In this document: positions 42,001 to 50,884 of the stretch, one piece after another | Layout: each line of letters begins with the position of its first letter | Position numbering within the stretch: position 1 is the first letter of the stretch | NCBI RefSeq assembly: GCF_022138605.1 | Contig: NZ_JACBFS010000005.1 | Span: 186,001 to 250,000, forward strand | Length of the DNA: 64,000 nucleotides | Source of the DNA: Xanthobacter sp. NM-25 | GTDB lineage: Bacteria; Pseudomonadota; Alphaproteobacteria; Rhizobiales; Xanthobacteraceae | Reading direction: 5' to 3' | The notes under the pieces: generated by a model | What the model was told of the DNA's origin: nothing | What the model saw: only the letters and a program-made list of their open reading frames with translations | Databases searched by the model: none | Program-made: the position numbers and the translations under genes

Positions 42001-43615
42001 TCGCCTGAAAAGTGTCGCTCTCGTCCTGCTCGCGCCGTGTGGCGTTCCACTGGATGAGCTGCGTGTGTCGCTCGTTTTCCGGCAGGAGCGACACGCTGGC
42101 CACAGCCTGTTCGGGTGCCGCGGCGATGGCCCGCAGCATGATGAGGAAATGGGTGGCGAACGATCTGATGGTTTCGGGTCGAAACAAGGCGGTGTCGAAC
42201 TCGATCGCGCCGGTGAGGCCCTCCGGCCCCTCCTGCATGTTCATGCTGAGGTCGAGCTTCGCCACACCATCAAGACGGGGCAGACGGCGCAGCTCCACGC
42301 CGGGCAGGCCGGCAGGCTGGCGGGGGGCGGAATCGAGCTGGAATTTCAGCTGGAACAGGGGATTGAGGCTGGCGTCCCGCTCCGGCTGCAGCTCTTCCAC
42401 CAGCCTTTCAAACGGCAGGTCCTGATGCTCCAGAACGTCCCACAGCGTCGCCTGCGTGTGCTTGAGATTCTCCAGGAATCCCGCCGCGAGGTTCAACCGG
42501 GAGCGGATCGGCAGCGGATTGACGAACAAGCCGATGAGGTCCTCGGTCTCCTGCCGCGGGCGGTGGGCCACCGGCGTGCCGATCACGAGGTCGCTCTCGC
42601 CGGTGTGCCGCGCCACGAAAATGTTGAATGCCGTGAACAAGGTCGCGAACAGCGTCGCCCCATGTGCGCCCGACAGGCGGCGCAGGGCCGATGCCGTGGC
42701 GGTGTCGACGACGAAGCCGTGGATCTCGCCCACATTGCCGGGGGTCGGCGGGCGTTGAAAGTCGCCGGGTAGGCGGGTCTGGGGCAGCGGCCGCTCCAGA
42801 TGGCGGCGCCAGAAGGTCAGCGCGCGTTCAAGGTGCGGCCCTTGCAGGTGCGCGCGCTGCCAGGCGGCGAAATCGCCATATTGGATGGGCAGGGCGGGCA
42901 GATCCACGCCGGCGCCGGAGACCGCGGCGGTGTAACAGGCTGCGAGATCCCGCATCAGGATCTCCATGGACCAGCCATCGGCGCAGATGTGGTGTAGCGT
43001 CAATTGGAGCAGGGTGAGCTCCGGCTCCAGCTCAACCACCGTCAGGCGCAGCGGTGGCTCGGCCGTAAGGTCGAACGAACGTCGCGCCTCGGTCTGTAGC
43101 AGCGTATGGATCTCTGACGGGCTGGGCGCCGCCGCACCGCGATCGATCCGCTGCACCGGAACGCGGGTATCGGCGACGACGCGCTGCACGGGAACCCCCT
43201 CTTGCGTGTCGATGCGGGTGCGCAGAATGGCATGCCGCGCCACAACCTGCGCCAGCGCGGTGTCGAGGGCTGCCAGATGAAGCCGGCCGCGCGCCTCCAC
43301 GGCGAAAGACATGTGGTAGAGCCCGGCATCCGGCAGCATCTGCTCGATGAACCAGAGCCTTTGCTGCGCGAACGACAGCGGCGGTGAGGCATCGCCGCGC
43401 CCTTCGATTTCAGGCGCAACCGGCGGCGTTGTGGAGACAGCGCTCTCGAGAAAGGTCAGGATCTCGGCTTTACGGTTGCGAATGGCCTCGGTGACCTGCG
43501 GCGTGAGCGCTTGCCGAGGTCCTGAGCAGCGCAGCCGCCCACCATCGTTCCACACACGCACGCCCTGTCCGGACAGGTCTTGCAGCAGATTTTTGATTGC
43601 CTCGTGGCTCGTCAC
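39065..43615 (-). CDS. NRPS with TubC-type docking and terminal reductase: dd-C-A-T-R
   Basis: A 1516-aa synthetase. Residues about 1-55 match the TubC N-terminal docking domain (a GVRVWNDGGRLRCSGP hairpin, then a KAEILTFL helix). C has HHICADGWS. A has YTSGSTGRPKG and specificity residues D-A-P-T-L-G-A-V-N, which I cannot assign, though the pattern is nearest to aromatic codes. T has Ser1068. The C-terminal part (about 1140-1516) is a thioester reductase with LTGATGFLGAYLL and the catalytic YNRSK, which releases the chain as an aldehyde or alcohol. A GTG at 43615 with GGGAG 7 nt upstream is preferred to a GTG at 43657 without a ribosome-binding site. Though first in its operon, it is likely the last module used. 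Confidence 0.93.
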   Translation of the reverse strand: MTSHEAIKNLLQDLSGQGVRVWNDGGRLRCSGPRQALTPQVTEAIRNRKAEILTFLESAVSTTPPVAPEIEGRGDASPPLSFAQQRLWFIEQMLPDAGLYHMSFAVEARGRLHLAALDTALAQVVARHAILRTRIDTQEGVPVQRVVADTRVPVQRIDRGAAAPSPSEIHTLLQTEARRSFDLTAEPPLRLTVVELEPELTLLQLTLHHICADGWSMEILMRDLAACYTAAVSGAGVDLPALPIQYGDFAAWQRAHLQGPHLERALTFWRRHLERPLPQTRLPGDFQRPPTPGNVGEIHGFVVDTATASALRRLSGAHGATLFATLFTAFNIFVARHTGESDLVIGTPVAHRPRQETEDLIGLFVNPLPIRSRLNLAAGFLENLKHTQATLWDVLEHQDLPFERLVEELQPERDASLNPLFQLKFQLDSAPRQPAGLPGVELRRLPRLDGVAKLDLSMNMQEGPEGLTGAIEFDTALFRPETIRSFATHFLIMLRAIAAAPEQAVASVSLLPENERHTQLIQWNATRREQDESDTFQAMFERQVARAPEAAALLQTTADGTRNLSYDALNRRANQLAHMLRGRGVGPESVVAIALERGFDMVAAWLAVLKAGAAYLPLDPAYPTERIAYMLADSGAGLILSHSAIRLPEGTSRISLDTDWPQQAPQTNPAPVSHPRHVAYLIYTSGSTGRPKGVLVEHGGLANLTTDKIRCCDVRPGDRVLQFFSFSFDASIPELVMSLGAGACLLLLTAEDLLPGPTLAARLRAHGVTHVTMTPSALLALPPGDYPMLRTVLVGGEAPSPELIARWSGQHHFINAYGPTETTVNASMVNCGNGHPLDATLSPAANKHLHVLDANLEPLPVGVPGELHIGGVGIARGYLGRAALTAERFVPDPFRPPGTSGVLYRTGDRACRLPDGRIRVLGRLDDQVKIRGYRIEPGELAAILLSHPEVAGAAVAIRADVAGSAQIVAYGVAKAAFPPAPAALRAWLAERLPRFLMPAAFVWLDSLPLTVNGKIDTKALPAPDMAHASAGRAPNGPLETAIAGAFQEVLGLASIRAEDDFFTLGGHSLLATRLVSRARERFALELGVLDLFEAPTVEALAAQVARRTLSVPPASPPQDEPLHADIRLDTSLRPPAGVRSVHPPRQVLLTGATGFLGAYLLRELLRDEARQVWCLVRGTGGRERLRAALDRYGLWQEALAERLHVVQGDLALPDLGLSAGTRAHLAGTMDAILHNGAEVHHLFPYERLRAINVDGTREIIRLACAGTGRPLHLVSSLSALTRRGATGPILESDGISAFPPPIGGYNRSKWVCEHLAEEIRQRGLPVTIFRPGAISGDSETGAFNGADILCRLMQGYLRCGAAPAGDTMLEMLPVDHVARAIVALADQPTSAGQTFHLTHSAPVSSARLFEACALEGLSLERVPRAAWRATLKRIAREDPSHPLYPLMGLFEQAAAAAGETAGRALAPIDRRRAAAALANAPFTEPALDTALFRKYLRAFIRAGALNPAAEASLIHA

Positions 43616-43716
43616 TGCGATGCTCCCGGGACCGTAAAGTCGGATAGAGCTGGCCACAACAGATGTGCGGTTGGCATAGATCTTAGATATACAGACGATG
43701 GCAGGGTATATGTTGA

Positions 43717-43735
43717 GTTTTTAATGATTAAAAAC
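43717..43735. promoter_or_regulatory. Perfect 19-bp palindrome, candidate operator
   Basis: GTTTTTAATGATTAAAAAC: two 9-bp arms around one base. The 9-1-9 geometry and the AATGATT core resemble Fur-family operators, which would suit a metallophore cluster with a TonB receptor. The outer arms are plain T/A runs, so the match to the classic Fur box is partial. Confidence 0.5.
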
Positions 43736-43820
43736 GTTCTCTCGGGGTGAATGTCCCCTGTCCCGCGTGTGTCGACTTTATGAATTCATGTTCGCGGCCC
43801 GTCAGGGTGGCGCGTAAATG

Positions 43821-43849
43821 TTGACTACTGGATTCAATAATTATATGCA
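43821..43849 (+). promoter_or_regulatory. Putative promoter for the rightward operon
   Basis: TTGACT at 43821-43826 and TATGCA at 43844-43849 with 17-nt spacing (or TATATG at 15). This leaves a leader of about 125 nt before the first gene. Confidence 0.4.
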
Positions 43850-43981
43850 AGAGGCAATTCGTCAACGGCGTTTATACGCATGCGAAGGTTACATTTCAGG
43901 GATTCTAAGTTGTCGTCGCAGAAATGGCATGCCTGCAGGCGTGCCTACGCGTTTTCGGCCTTCCCCTCCAATAAGGAGAAG

Positions 43982-46180
43982 ATGGACATGCACAACACCT
44001 CTTTGTCGGGCCGGGATAGCGGCGGCGAGAGCGGGTTCGTGAGCATCGTGCACATGCTCGAACGCAGGGCTGTCGCGACCCCCGATGAGGTGGGCTTCCG
44101 CTTCTTCTCCGACAGCGCGGTGCCGGCCGCTGAGGCGCGCTTCGATGCCTGGACCTGGCGGGAGCTGCGCGAGCGGGCGCGGGGTGTCGAGCGGGCGCTG
44201 CGCGCTGAGGGCGCGGTCGCCCCCGGCGCGCGCATTCTCGTCGTCTATCCGCCGGGCCTCGATTTCATCGCGGCCTTCTTCGGCTGTCTCTATGCGGGCG
44301 CCGTGCCGGTGCCGGCCCCTGCGCCCCGGCGCGCGGATGGCATTGAGCGCTGGCTGCATGTGGCGCGGGATGCCGGCATCTGCGGCGTGCTGTGCCCGGC
44401 GGATCTGGTCGAGCCGCTCCTGCCGCTGCAGCAGGCTGTGGGGCGCGGCTTCTGCTTCGCGCCGGCGGCCGCAGATGCCGCCGCGCCGTGGTGCACGTGC
44501 GACGAACGTCCGTTCGTTCCGCCCGGCGCGCGGCAGGTGGCCTTTCTGCAGTACACCTCCGGTTCCACCAGCAATCCCAAGGGCGTCATGGTGACCCATG
44601 GCAACCTGATGGCCAACTTGCGGCAGATCAGCGTGGCCTTCGCTTACAGCCCGCAGGACCGATCGGCCTGCTGGCTGCCCCACTATCACGACATGGGCTT
44701 GATCGACGGAATCCTGTCGCCGGTGTTCAACGGTTTTCCCGTCTCGCTCATGGCGCCGGCGTCGTTCCTGCGCCGGCCCCTGCGCTTCCTGGATCTTGCC
44801 TCCCAGTGCCGCGCCACGGTGATCGGCGGACCGAACTTTTCTTACGAGCATTGCGTGGAAAAGTTCACGCCGGAGGCCGCTGCGGGCCTCGACCTGTCCG
44901 CCATCCGCATCGCCTACAATGGGGCGGAGCCGATCCGCCCGCACACGCTGCGCCGCTTCGCCTCGACGTTCGCTTCATCGGGCTTTCGCTGGGAGGCGTT
45001 CTATTGCTGCTACGGCCAGGCGGAGGCGACGCTGTTCCAGACCGGCAATGGCCCGGCCGATCCCCCAGCCTTCCTCGCCGTGCGGCGGGAGGACCTCTCC
45101 ACCCGCGGCGTCGCGATCGAAGCGGAGGCGGATGGGGAGAAGGCGCTGGAGCTGGCGGCGTGCGGCCGTCCGGCGGACGGGCTCGACCTCGCCCTGGTCG
45201 ATCCGGAGCAGCGCCAGCGGGTGGCCGATGGCATCGTGGGCGAGATCTGGATCCGGGGGCCCAACGTCACCCCCGGTTATTGGGGCCGCGCCCAGCTGAA
45301 TGCGGAGACCTTTGACCAGCGCCTCGATGGCGCGGGCGGCTGGCGGCGCACCGGTGACCTCGGCTTCCGCGTGCGTGGGCAGATCTACATCGCCGGCCGG
45401 CTCAAGGATCTGATCATCGTCCGCGGGCAGAACCACCACCCCGAGGACATCGAGCAGTCGGTCTTTTCCTGCCATCCCGCGCTGGCCCAGGGGCGGGCGG
45501 GTGTCTTCCCCATCGAGATCGAGGGCGAGGAGCAGGTGGGCATCGCCTGCGAGCTCACGCGCGACGGCCTGCGCGATCTTCCCGCCGACGAGGTCCTCGC
45601 AGCCATCCGAGGGGCGGTTTCCCGCAGCCACAGCCTGAAGGCGGGGGTCATCGCGCTGCTCAGGCCGGGTAGCCTGCCGCGCACCCCGAGCGGCAAGGTG
45701 CGCCGCTTCGCCTGCCGCCAGGGTGTGGCTGACGGCGCGCTGCGCATCGTTGCGCGCTGGGACGCGCAGCCCGGCGCGGCGCTGGCAGCGCCGGCGCTCC
45801 AGGAGCCGGTCCCCTGGCGCGAGCAACTGCGCGACCAGCCCAGGGCCTTTCGCAGGGATGGCCTGCGGCGTCTCATTCGCCAGGAGGTGGCTCTGCTCGC
45901 GCGGCTGGCGCCGGGAGAACTGCCGGAAGCCTCCACCGGCTTCTTCGACCTCGGGCTCGATTCTGTTGCCCTCGTCAACATCGGCGCCACGCTCGAACGG
46001 GAACTGGCGTTGCAGGTGAAGCCCACGCTGATCTTCGAGCATCCCACCATCGAGGCGCTGACCGACTATCTGCATGGCGTGCTCGATGCTGGGTTCCCCG
46101 ACCTGCCGGTTCCGCACCATGGAGCCCTCGCCTCCGTTCCCGGCATCCCGCCATCCGGCGCGTCGATCATGCGGTCATAG
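43982..46180 (+). CDS. Fatty acyl-AMP ligase fused to acyl carrier domain
   Basis: A 732-aa loading protein. Residues about 15-590 are a FAAL-type adenylating enzyme: YTSGSTSNPKGVMVTHGNL, WLPHYHDMGLIDG, and YCCYGQAEATLF. A carrier domain follows with Ser661 in LGLDSVALV. FAALs activate a fatty acid as acyl-AMP and pass it to an ACP without CoA, so this starts a lipid-capped chain. AAGGAG is 3 nt from the ATG at 43982 and 9 nt from the ATG at 43988; either may be used. First gene of the rightward operon. Confidence 0.94.
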   Translation: MDMHNTSLSGRDSGGESGFVSIVHMLERRAVATPDEVGFRFFSDSAVPAAEARFDAWTWRELRERARGVERALRAEGAVAPGARILVVYPPGLDFIAAFFGCLYAGAVPVPAPAPRRADGIERWLHVARDAGICGVLCPADLVEPLLPLQQAVGRGFCFAPAAADAAAPWCTCDERPFVPPGARQVAFLQYTSGSTSNPKGVMVTHGNLMANLRQISVAFAYSPQDRSACWLPHYHDMGLIDGILSPVFNGFPVSLMAPASFLRRPLRFLDLASQCRATVIGGPNFSYEHCVEKFTPEAAAGLDLSAIRIAYNGAEPIRPHTLRRFASTFASSGFRWEAFYCCYGQAEATLFQTGNGPADPPAFLAVRREDLSTRGVAIEAEADGEKALELAACGRPADGLDLALVDPEQRQRVADGIVGEIWIRGPNVTPGYWGRAQLNAETFDQRLDGAGGWRRTGDLGFRVRGQIYIAGRLKDLIIVRGQNHHPEDIEQSVFSCHPALAQGRAGVFPIEIEGEEQVGIACELTRDGLRDLPADEVLAAIRGAVSRSHSLKAGVIALLRPGSLPRTPSGKVRRFACRQGVADGALRIVARWDAQPGAALAAPALQEPVPWREQLRDQPRAFRRDGLRRLIRQEVALLARLAPGELPEASTGFFDLGLDSVALVNIGATLERELALQVKPTLIFEHPTIEALTDYLHGVLDAGFPDLPVPHHGALASVPGIPPSGASIMRS

Positions 46181-46226
46181 CCGCCCGCACGATCCCTCCC
46201 GACCAACGAGAGCGAAAGCAAAAGCG

Positions 46227-49200
46227 ATGACTGATGTCGACACGCCGGCGATTGGTTCCGAAACCTTCGATCGGGGGACGCGCGCGGCGGCGCAGGAGGA
46301 GCGGATCGCCATTGTCGGTCTCGCCGGGCGCTTCCCGGGGGCCAATGACATTGACGCTTTCTGGCAGCTGCTGCACGACGGGCGGAGCGGCCTGCGCACC
46401 GTCGACGATGCCGAGCTGACGCGGGCGGGGGTCGACCCGGCGACATCGGCGCGGCCGGACTATGTGCGGGTCTGGGGCGGGTTCGACGATCCCACCGGCT
46501 TCGATGCGGGGTTCTTCGGCTATGCCCCGCGCGAGGCGGCGCTGCTGGATCCGCAGCACCGGGTGTTCCTTGAATGCGCCTGGGCGGCGCTGGAGCATGC
46601 CGGCTACGACAGCCGCGCCTTCGCGGGGCGGATCGGTGTCTACGCGGGCGGCGCGCTCACCTATCATTTCAGCCACATTCACGCCGATCCGGCCTTGCGG
46701 GAGAGTGTGGACCCGCTCCACGCCGGCCTGAGCAACGTGCTTGGCATGATTGCCGCCCGCACCGCCTATCACATGGACCTGAAGGGGCCCTGCGTCGGCG
46801 TCCAGGCAACGTGCGCCACCTCGCTGATCGCCGTGCATCTCGCCGCCCGCAGCCTGCTGGCCGGCGAAGCGGACATGGTGCTCGCCGGCGCCGTGGCCGT
46901 CGGCCAGCCGCGACCCGAGGGCTATGTCTACAAGAGCGAGGGCGTGGTCTCGCCGGATGGTCTCTGCCGCCCGTTCGATGCCGCCGCGCAGGGCACGGTC
47001 TTCAGCAATGGCGTCGGCGTGGTGGTGCTGCGGCGGCTCAGGGATGCGCTGGCGGACGGCGACACCATCCATGCGGTGCTCCGTGGTTCGGCGATGGGCA
47101 ATGACGGCGCCGCCAAGGTGGGGCTCACCGCGCCCAGCGTCGCCGGCCAGGTGGCGGTGCTGGAAGCCGCCCTGGCCGACGCCCGCATCGCGCCGAGCAG
47201 CGTCGATTATGTGGAGACCCACGGCACCGCCACCGTGCTCGGCGACCCCATCGAGCTGGCCGCGCTGAACCGGGTCTATGGGCCGGGGCTCGATGCGGAG
47301 GGCCGCGTCTGCGGGATCGGCTCGGTCAAGGGCAATGTCGGGCACATGGATGTGGCCGCCGGCATGGGCGGCCTCATCAAGACCATCCTCGCCCTGCGGC
47401 ACGAAACTCTCCCCGCCAGCATCAATTTCGCCGCGCCCAATCCGGGCTTTGATCTTCCGGCGAGCCCGTTCCGCGTGGTGACTGAGAACCGGCCCTGGGG
47501 CCGCACGCCGGACCGGCCGCGGCGGGCGGCCATCAGCGCCTTCGGCATGGGCGGCATGAACGCCCACGTCATCCTGGAAGAGCCGCCGGGCCAGCCGCGG
47601 GCATCCGCGGTCGCCGGCCCGCATCTGCTGCGGCTGTCCGCCCGCGATGCCGAGGCGCTGGCGCGGATGCGCCGGGCTCTCGCCGCCGCCATCGGCGCTG
47701 AGGACGGCCCCGCGCTGGCCGATGTGGTCCACACGTTGCACACCGGCCGGCGCCCCATGGGTCGGCGCTTCGCCTGCCTGGCCCACAGCCGCGCGGAGGC
47801 GGTGGCGCTTCTGGAGCGGGGGGAGGGGCCCGCCTGCGTCGAGGGCGAGGCGCTGCCGGGCACGCCGTCGCTCGTCTTCCTGTTTCCGGGCCAGGGCGCC
47901 CAGTATCCCGGCATGGCGCGCGCGCTACTGGAGCACGAGCCAGAATTCCGCTCCGCTTTCGAGGCATGTCTCGATCTGCTGCCGGACACCCTGGATCTCA
48001 GGGCGGTGCTTTATGGTGACGCCGAGACGCTGCGCCGCACGCAATGGACACAGCCGGCGCTGTTCGTGGTGGAATATGCGCTGGCGCGGATGTGGCTGGC
48101 AAAAGGCCTGCGGCCGCGCGCCCTCATCGGGCACAGTATTGGTGAGTATGTCGCCGCGTGCCTTGCCGGCGTGTTCTCGCTCGCCGATGCGCTGCGGCTG
48201 GTCTGCGCACGTGGCACGCTGATGCAGGCCTGTGCGCCCGGAGCGATGCTGTCCGTCGCCCTGTCCGAGGCGGAGGCGCGGGCGCTGGTGTCGCCCGAGG
48301 TGGACCTCGCCGTGGTCAATGGACCGCGCAGCTGTGTGCTCGCGGGCACGCTTTCGGCCATCTCCGCGCTCGCCTCTGATGTCGAGCAGCGTGGTATCGG
48401 CAGTCGCTTGCTCAAGACGTCTCATGCCTTCCACAGCTTCATGATGGAGCCGGCGCTGGCCCCCTTCTCCCGGCTCCTCAGCGAAATTCCGCTCCATCCG
48501 CCGACCCTGGACATCGTCTCCAACCTGACCGGGGACTGGCTCACGGCCGGGCAGGCGACGGATCCGACCTATTGGGTGGCGCAACTGCGGCAGGCGGTGC
48601 GGTTCGGCCCCGCCCTGTCGCGGGCGTTGGAAGTGCCGAATCCGCTTCTGCTCGAAGTCGGGCCGGGGGCCACGCTGACCCGGCTGGCGGCCCAGCCGTC
48701 CGGTCCCGGCCTGCGCGCGGTGACCACGCTGCCCGACACCGCCGAGCAGGACGCTGCCGAACACGTGGCCCTGGCGCATGCGCATCTCTGGGTCGCAGGG
48801 CTGGAGACGGAGCGCGACGAGCCGCACGCGGGGGCCACGCCGCGGCGGGTGGGTCTGCCCACCTATCCATTCCGTCGGGAATCCTTCTGGGTGCCGCCTG
48901 CGTCGCCGGTGCAGGGCGAGATCGAGGCGCCGGGGCGGCGTGCCGACCTCGCCACCTGGTTCCACCAGCCCCTCTGGCGGCGCTGCGCTGCCCCGCGCGC
49001 GGGTGACGCCGAGCTCCCGCGGGCCCGCTGGCTGCTGCTCGGGGGCGCGGCCGCGCTGGCCGCCATCGGCACGGTGCCGGCGCAGGTGGAGGTGATCAGC
49101 GTCGAGGCGGCGGCTGGATTTGCCCCGGCGGGTGCGGGCTTCGACCTTGATCCCGCCGATCCGGATCACTATCGCGCGCTCTTCACCGAACTGGCGGCCA

Positions 49201-50792
49201 GGGACATCTGGCCAGACCAGATCATCAATGCCTTCCCGCTCGATCCTGCCGCGGCGCCTCAGGCGCCGTTCACCAGCGTCTTCGCCCTGGGTCGAGCTCT
49301 GACGACGCTGGATGAGCGGCCCGCCGTGCTCACGGTGCTCGCCCGGGGTATGCAGCAGGTCACGGGGGGAGAGGTGCTCGCGCCCGCCGCGGCCATGGCG
49401 CTCGGGGCACTGCGGGTGTTGCCGCAGGAGGTACCGTACCTGCAGTGCCGCAGCGTGGATCTGCCGGCCGTCGCTGCCGGCCCGGTGGCGGGGCTTCGCG
49501 CTGCGCTGACCCGTCCGTGGCAGAAGGATGCCACCGTATTGGCCCTGCGTGGCGGCCTCCTCTGGCGGGAGGAGGTCACGGCCGCGCCGCTCACTGAGCC
49601 TGCGGAGGTTCCGGCACTCTCCGCAGGGGCGACCTATCTGGTGGTCGGCGACCTGACCGAGGGGCTCGGCCTCATCTATGTGCGGGCGCTGGTCAGGTCG
49701 CTGCGCGCGCGGGTGGTCGTGGTGGGCCGGGCTGGGCTGCCGCCGGCGGAAGAGTGGGAGCACTGGCTCGCCTCGCATAGTCCGCAACACCCGGTGAGCC
49801 GCTTCGTGCGGGCACTCCGCGACATCGGTGTACCGGGGCGGGACTATGTGCTGTTCAGCGGTGATCTGACGGATCCGGACTGGCTGCGTGGCTGCATCGC
49901 TGACAGCCAGCGGCGCTTCGGGCCGATCCAGGGGGTGTTCCATACCGCCGGCATGGGCGAGGGCCACCATTGCCCCCTGGCCGAGGCGACGCCAGAGCAG
50001 GCGGGCGGCTTGTTCGCCACAAAGATCGCCGGCATGACGGCTCTGGCCGATGCCATCGTCGGCATCGCGCCCCGGTTCGTGCTGGTGCAATCCTCCTTCT
50101 CCACTGTGGTGGGGGGCGTGGGCCTCGTCGCTTATGCGGCAGCTAACAGCTTCCTCGACGCCTTCGTCGATGCCAGGCGCGAGGCGGGACCGGCCATGCC
50201 GGAGGCGACCAGTTGGCAGGCCATCGACTGGGATACCTGTCTGCCTTACGGGCAGGGGCGCGAGGACCTCGGCGGGTCTCTCGCGGCCCCATTTGCCCAC
50301 GCGATGGATGGCGACGAGGTGTGGCGGGTGACCCGCGCGGTGCTGGCGCGGCCCGATGTTTCACGGGTCGCCGTCACGCCGGAGCCGCTCGAACGCCGCA
50401 TGGCCGCGGCGGCGCAGGTCGCGATGGTGGACGCGGGCGACACGGCCCGCAGCGCCCGCCCTGATCGTGCCACGGGCGGCCCCCCGCGCGATGCGGTGGA
50501 GGCGGCGGTGGCGACGATCATGGGCGAATTGCTGGGCATCGAGGGGATCGGTGTCGATGACAATTTCTTTGCGCTCGGCGGCCATTCGCTGCTTGCGGTG
50601 CAGGTGGTCATGCGCCTGCGCAAGCATTTCGCAACTGAATTGCCCATGCGCGCCCTCCTGTTCGAGGCGCCCACCGTTGCGGGGATCGCGGCGGTGATCC
50701 GCGGATCGCTCGAAACCGCGCAGCGGGAGCAGGAGACCCTCGCGGCGCTGCTCGACGAAATCGAAGCCGACGGTCAGCGGCAAGAGGCCTGA
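46227..50792 (+). CDS. Type I PKS: KS-AT-KR-ACP
   Basis: A 1521-aa polyketide synthase module that would extend the fatty acyl starter by two carbons. KS has Cys196 in QATCATS, ETHGTAT and NVGHMD. AT has Ser637 in GHSIGEY and HAFH, the malonyl-CoA type. KR keeps Ser, Tyr1303 and Asn (QSSFS...YAAAN), but its cofactor loop reads VVGDLTEGLG, a variant of the usual GGxGGLG, so activity is probable but not certain. ACP has Ser1454. It is related to the PKS at 30852-35276, whose matching loop is further decayed. The ATG at 46227 gives the conserved KS start; the frame opens earlier but overlaps the previous gene. Confidence 0.93.
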   Translation: MTDVDTPAIGSETFDRGTRAAAQEERIAIVGLAGRFPGANDIDAFWQLLHDGRSGLRTVDDAELTRAGVDPATSARPDYVRVWGGFDDPTGFDAGFFGYAPREAALLDPQHRVFLECAWAALEHAGYDSRAFAGRIGVYAGGALTYHFSHIHADPALRESVDPLHAGLSNVLGMIAARTAYHMDLKGPCVGVQATCATSLIAVHLAARSLLAGEADMVLAGAVAVGQPRPEGYVYKSEGVVSPDGLCRPFDAAAQGTVFSNGVGVVVLRRLRDALADGDTIHAVLRGSAMGNDGAAKVGLTAPSVAGQVAVLEAALADARIAPSSVDYVETHGTATVLGDPIELAALNRVYGPGLDAEGRVCGIGSVKGNVGHMDVAAGMGGLIKTILALRHETLPASINFAAPNPGFDLPASPFRVVTENRPWGRTPDRPRRAAISAFGMGGMNAHVILEEPPGQPRASAVAGPHLLRLSARDAEALARMRRALAAAIGAEDGPALADVVHTLHTGRRPMGRRFACLAHSRAEAVALLERGEGPACVEGEALPGTPSLVFLFPGQGAQYPGMARALLEHEPEFRSAFEACLDLLPDTLDLRAVLYGDAETLRRTQWTQPALFVVEYALARMWLAKGLRPRALIGHSIGEYVAACLAGVFSLADALRLVCARGTLMQACAPGAMLSVALSEAEARALVSPEVDLAVVNGPRSCVLAGTLSAISALASDVEQRGIGSRLLKTSHAFHSFMMEPALAPFSRLLSEIPLHPPTLDIVSNLTGDWLTAGQATDPTYWVAQLRQAVRFGPALSRALEVPNPLLLEVGPGATLTRLAAQPSGPGLRAVTTLPDTAEQDAAEHVALAHAHLWVAGLETERDEPHAGATPRRVGLPTYPFRRESFWVPPASPVQGEIEAPGRRADLATWFHQPLWRRCAAPRAGDAELPRARWLLLGGAAALAAIGTVPAQVEVISVEAAAGFAPAGAGFDLDPADPDHYRALFTELAARDIWPDQIINAFPLDPAAAPQAPFTSVFALGRALTTLDERPAVLTVLARGMQQVTGGEVLAPAAAMALGALRVLPQEVPYLQCRSVDLPAVAAGPVAGLRAALTRPWQKDATVLALRGGLLWREEVTAAPLTEPAEVPALSAGATYLVVGDLTEGLGLIYVRALVRSLRARVVVVGRAGLPPAEEWEHWLASHSPQHPVSRFVRALRDIGVPGRDYVLFSGDLTDPDWLRGCIADSQRRFGPIQGVFHTAGMGEGHHCPLAEATPEQAGGLFATKIAGMTALADAIVGIAPRFVLVQSSFSTVVGGVGLVAYAAANSFLDAFVDARREAGPAMPEATSWQAIDWDTCLPYGQGREDLGGSLAAPFAHAMDGDEVWRVTRAVLARPDVSRVAVTPEPLERRMAAAAQVAMVDAGDTARSARPDRATGGPPRDAVEAAVATIMGELLGIEGIGVDDNFFALGGHSLLAVQVVMRLRKHFATELPMRALLFEAPTVAGIAAVIRGSLETAQREQETLAALLDEIEADGQRQEA

Positions 50793-50884
50793 TGGCGCGC
50801 TCGAGCCGGGTCGGTCGGCTGAGGCGTCGGCAAGCATCGCATGTGAAGATCCGGCATCAAACGCCGCAAGGAGAAAGAGAAAGC

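Larger units (their letters stand above)
43616..43981. promoter_or_regulatory. Divergent promoter region of the NRPS-PKS cluster
   Basis: This A/T-rich 366-bp gap separates the two divergent biosynthetic operons. It holds a perfect palindrome at 43717-43735 and a rightward promoter candidate at 43821-43849. A hairpin GGCATGCC/GGCGTGCC near 43926-43945 lies in the leader of the acyl-AMP ligase gene. No coding frame is convincing. Confidence 0.7.
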
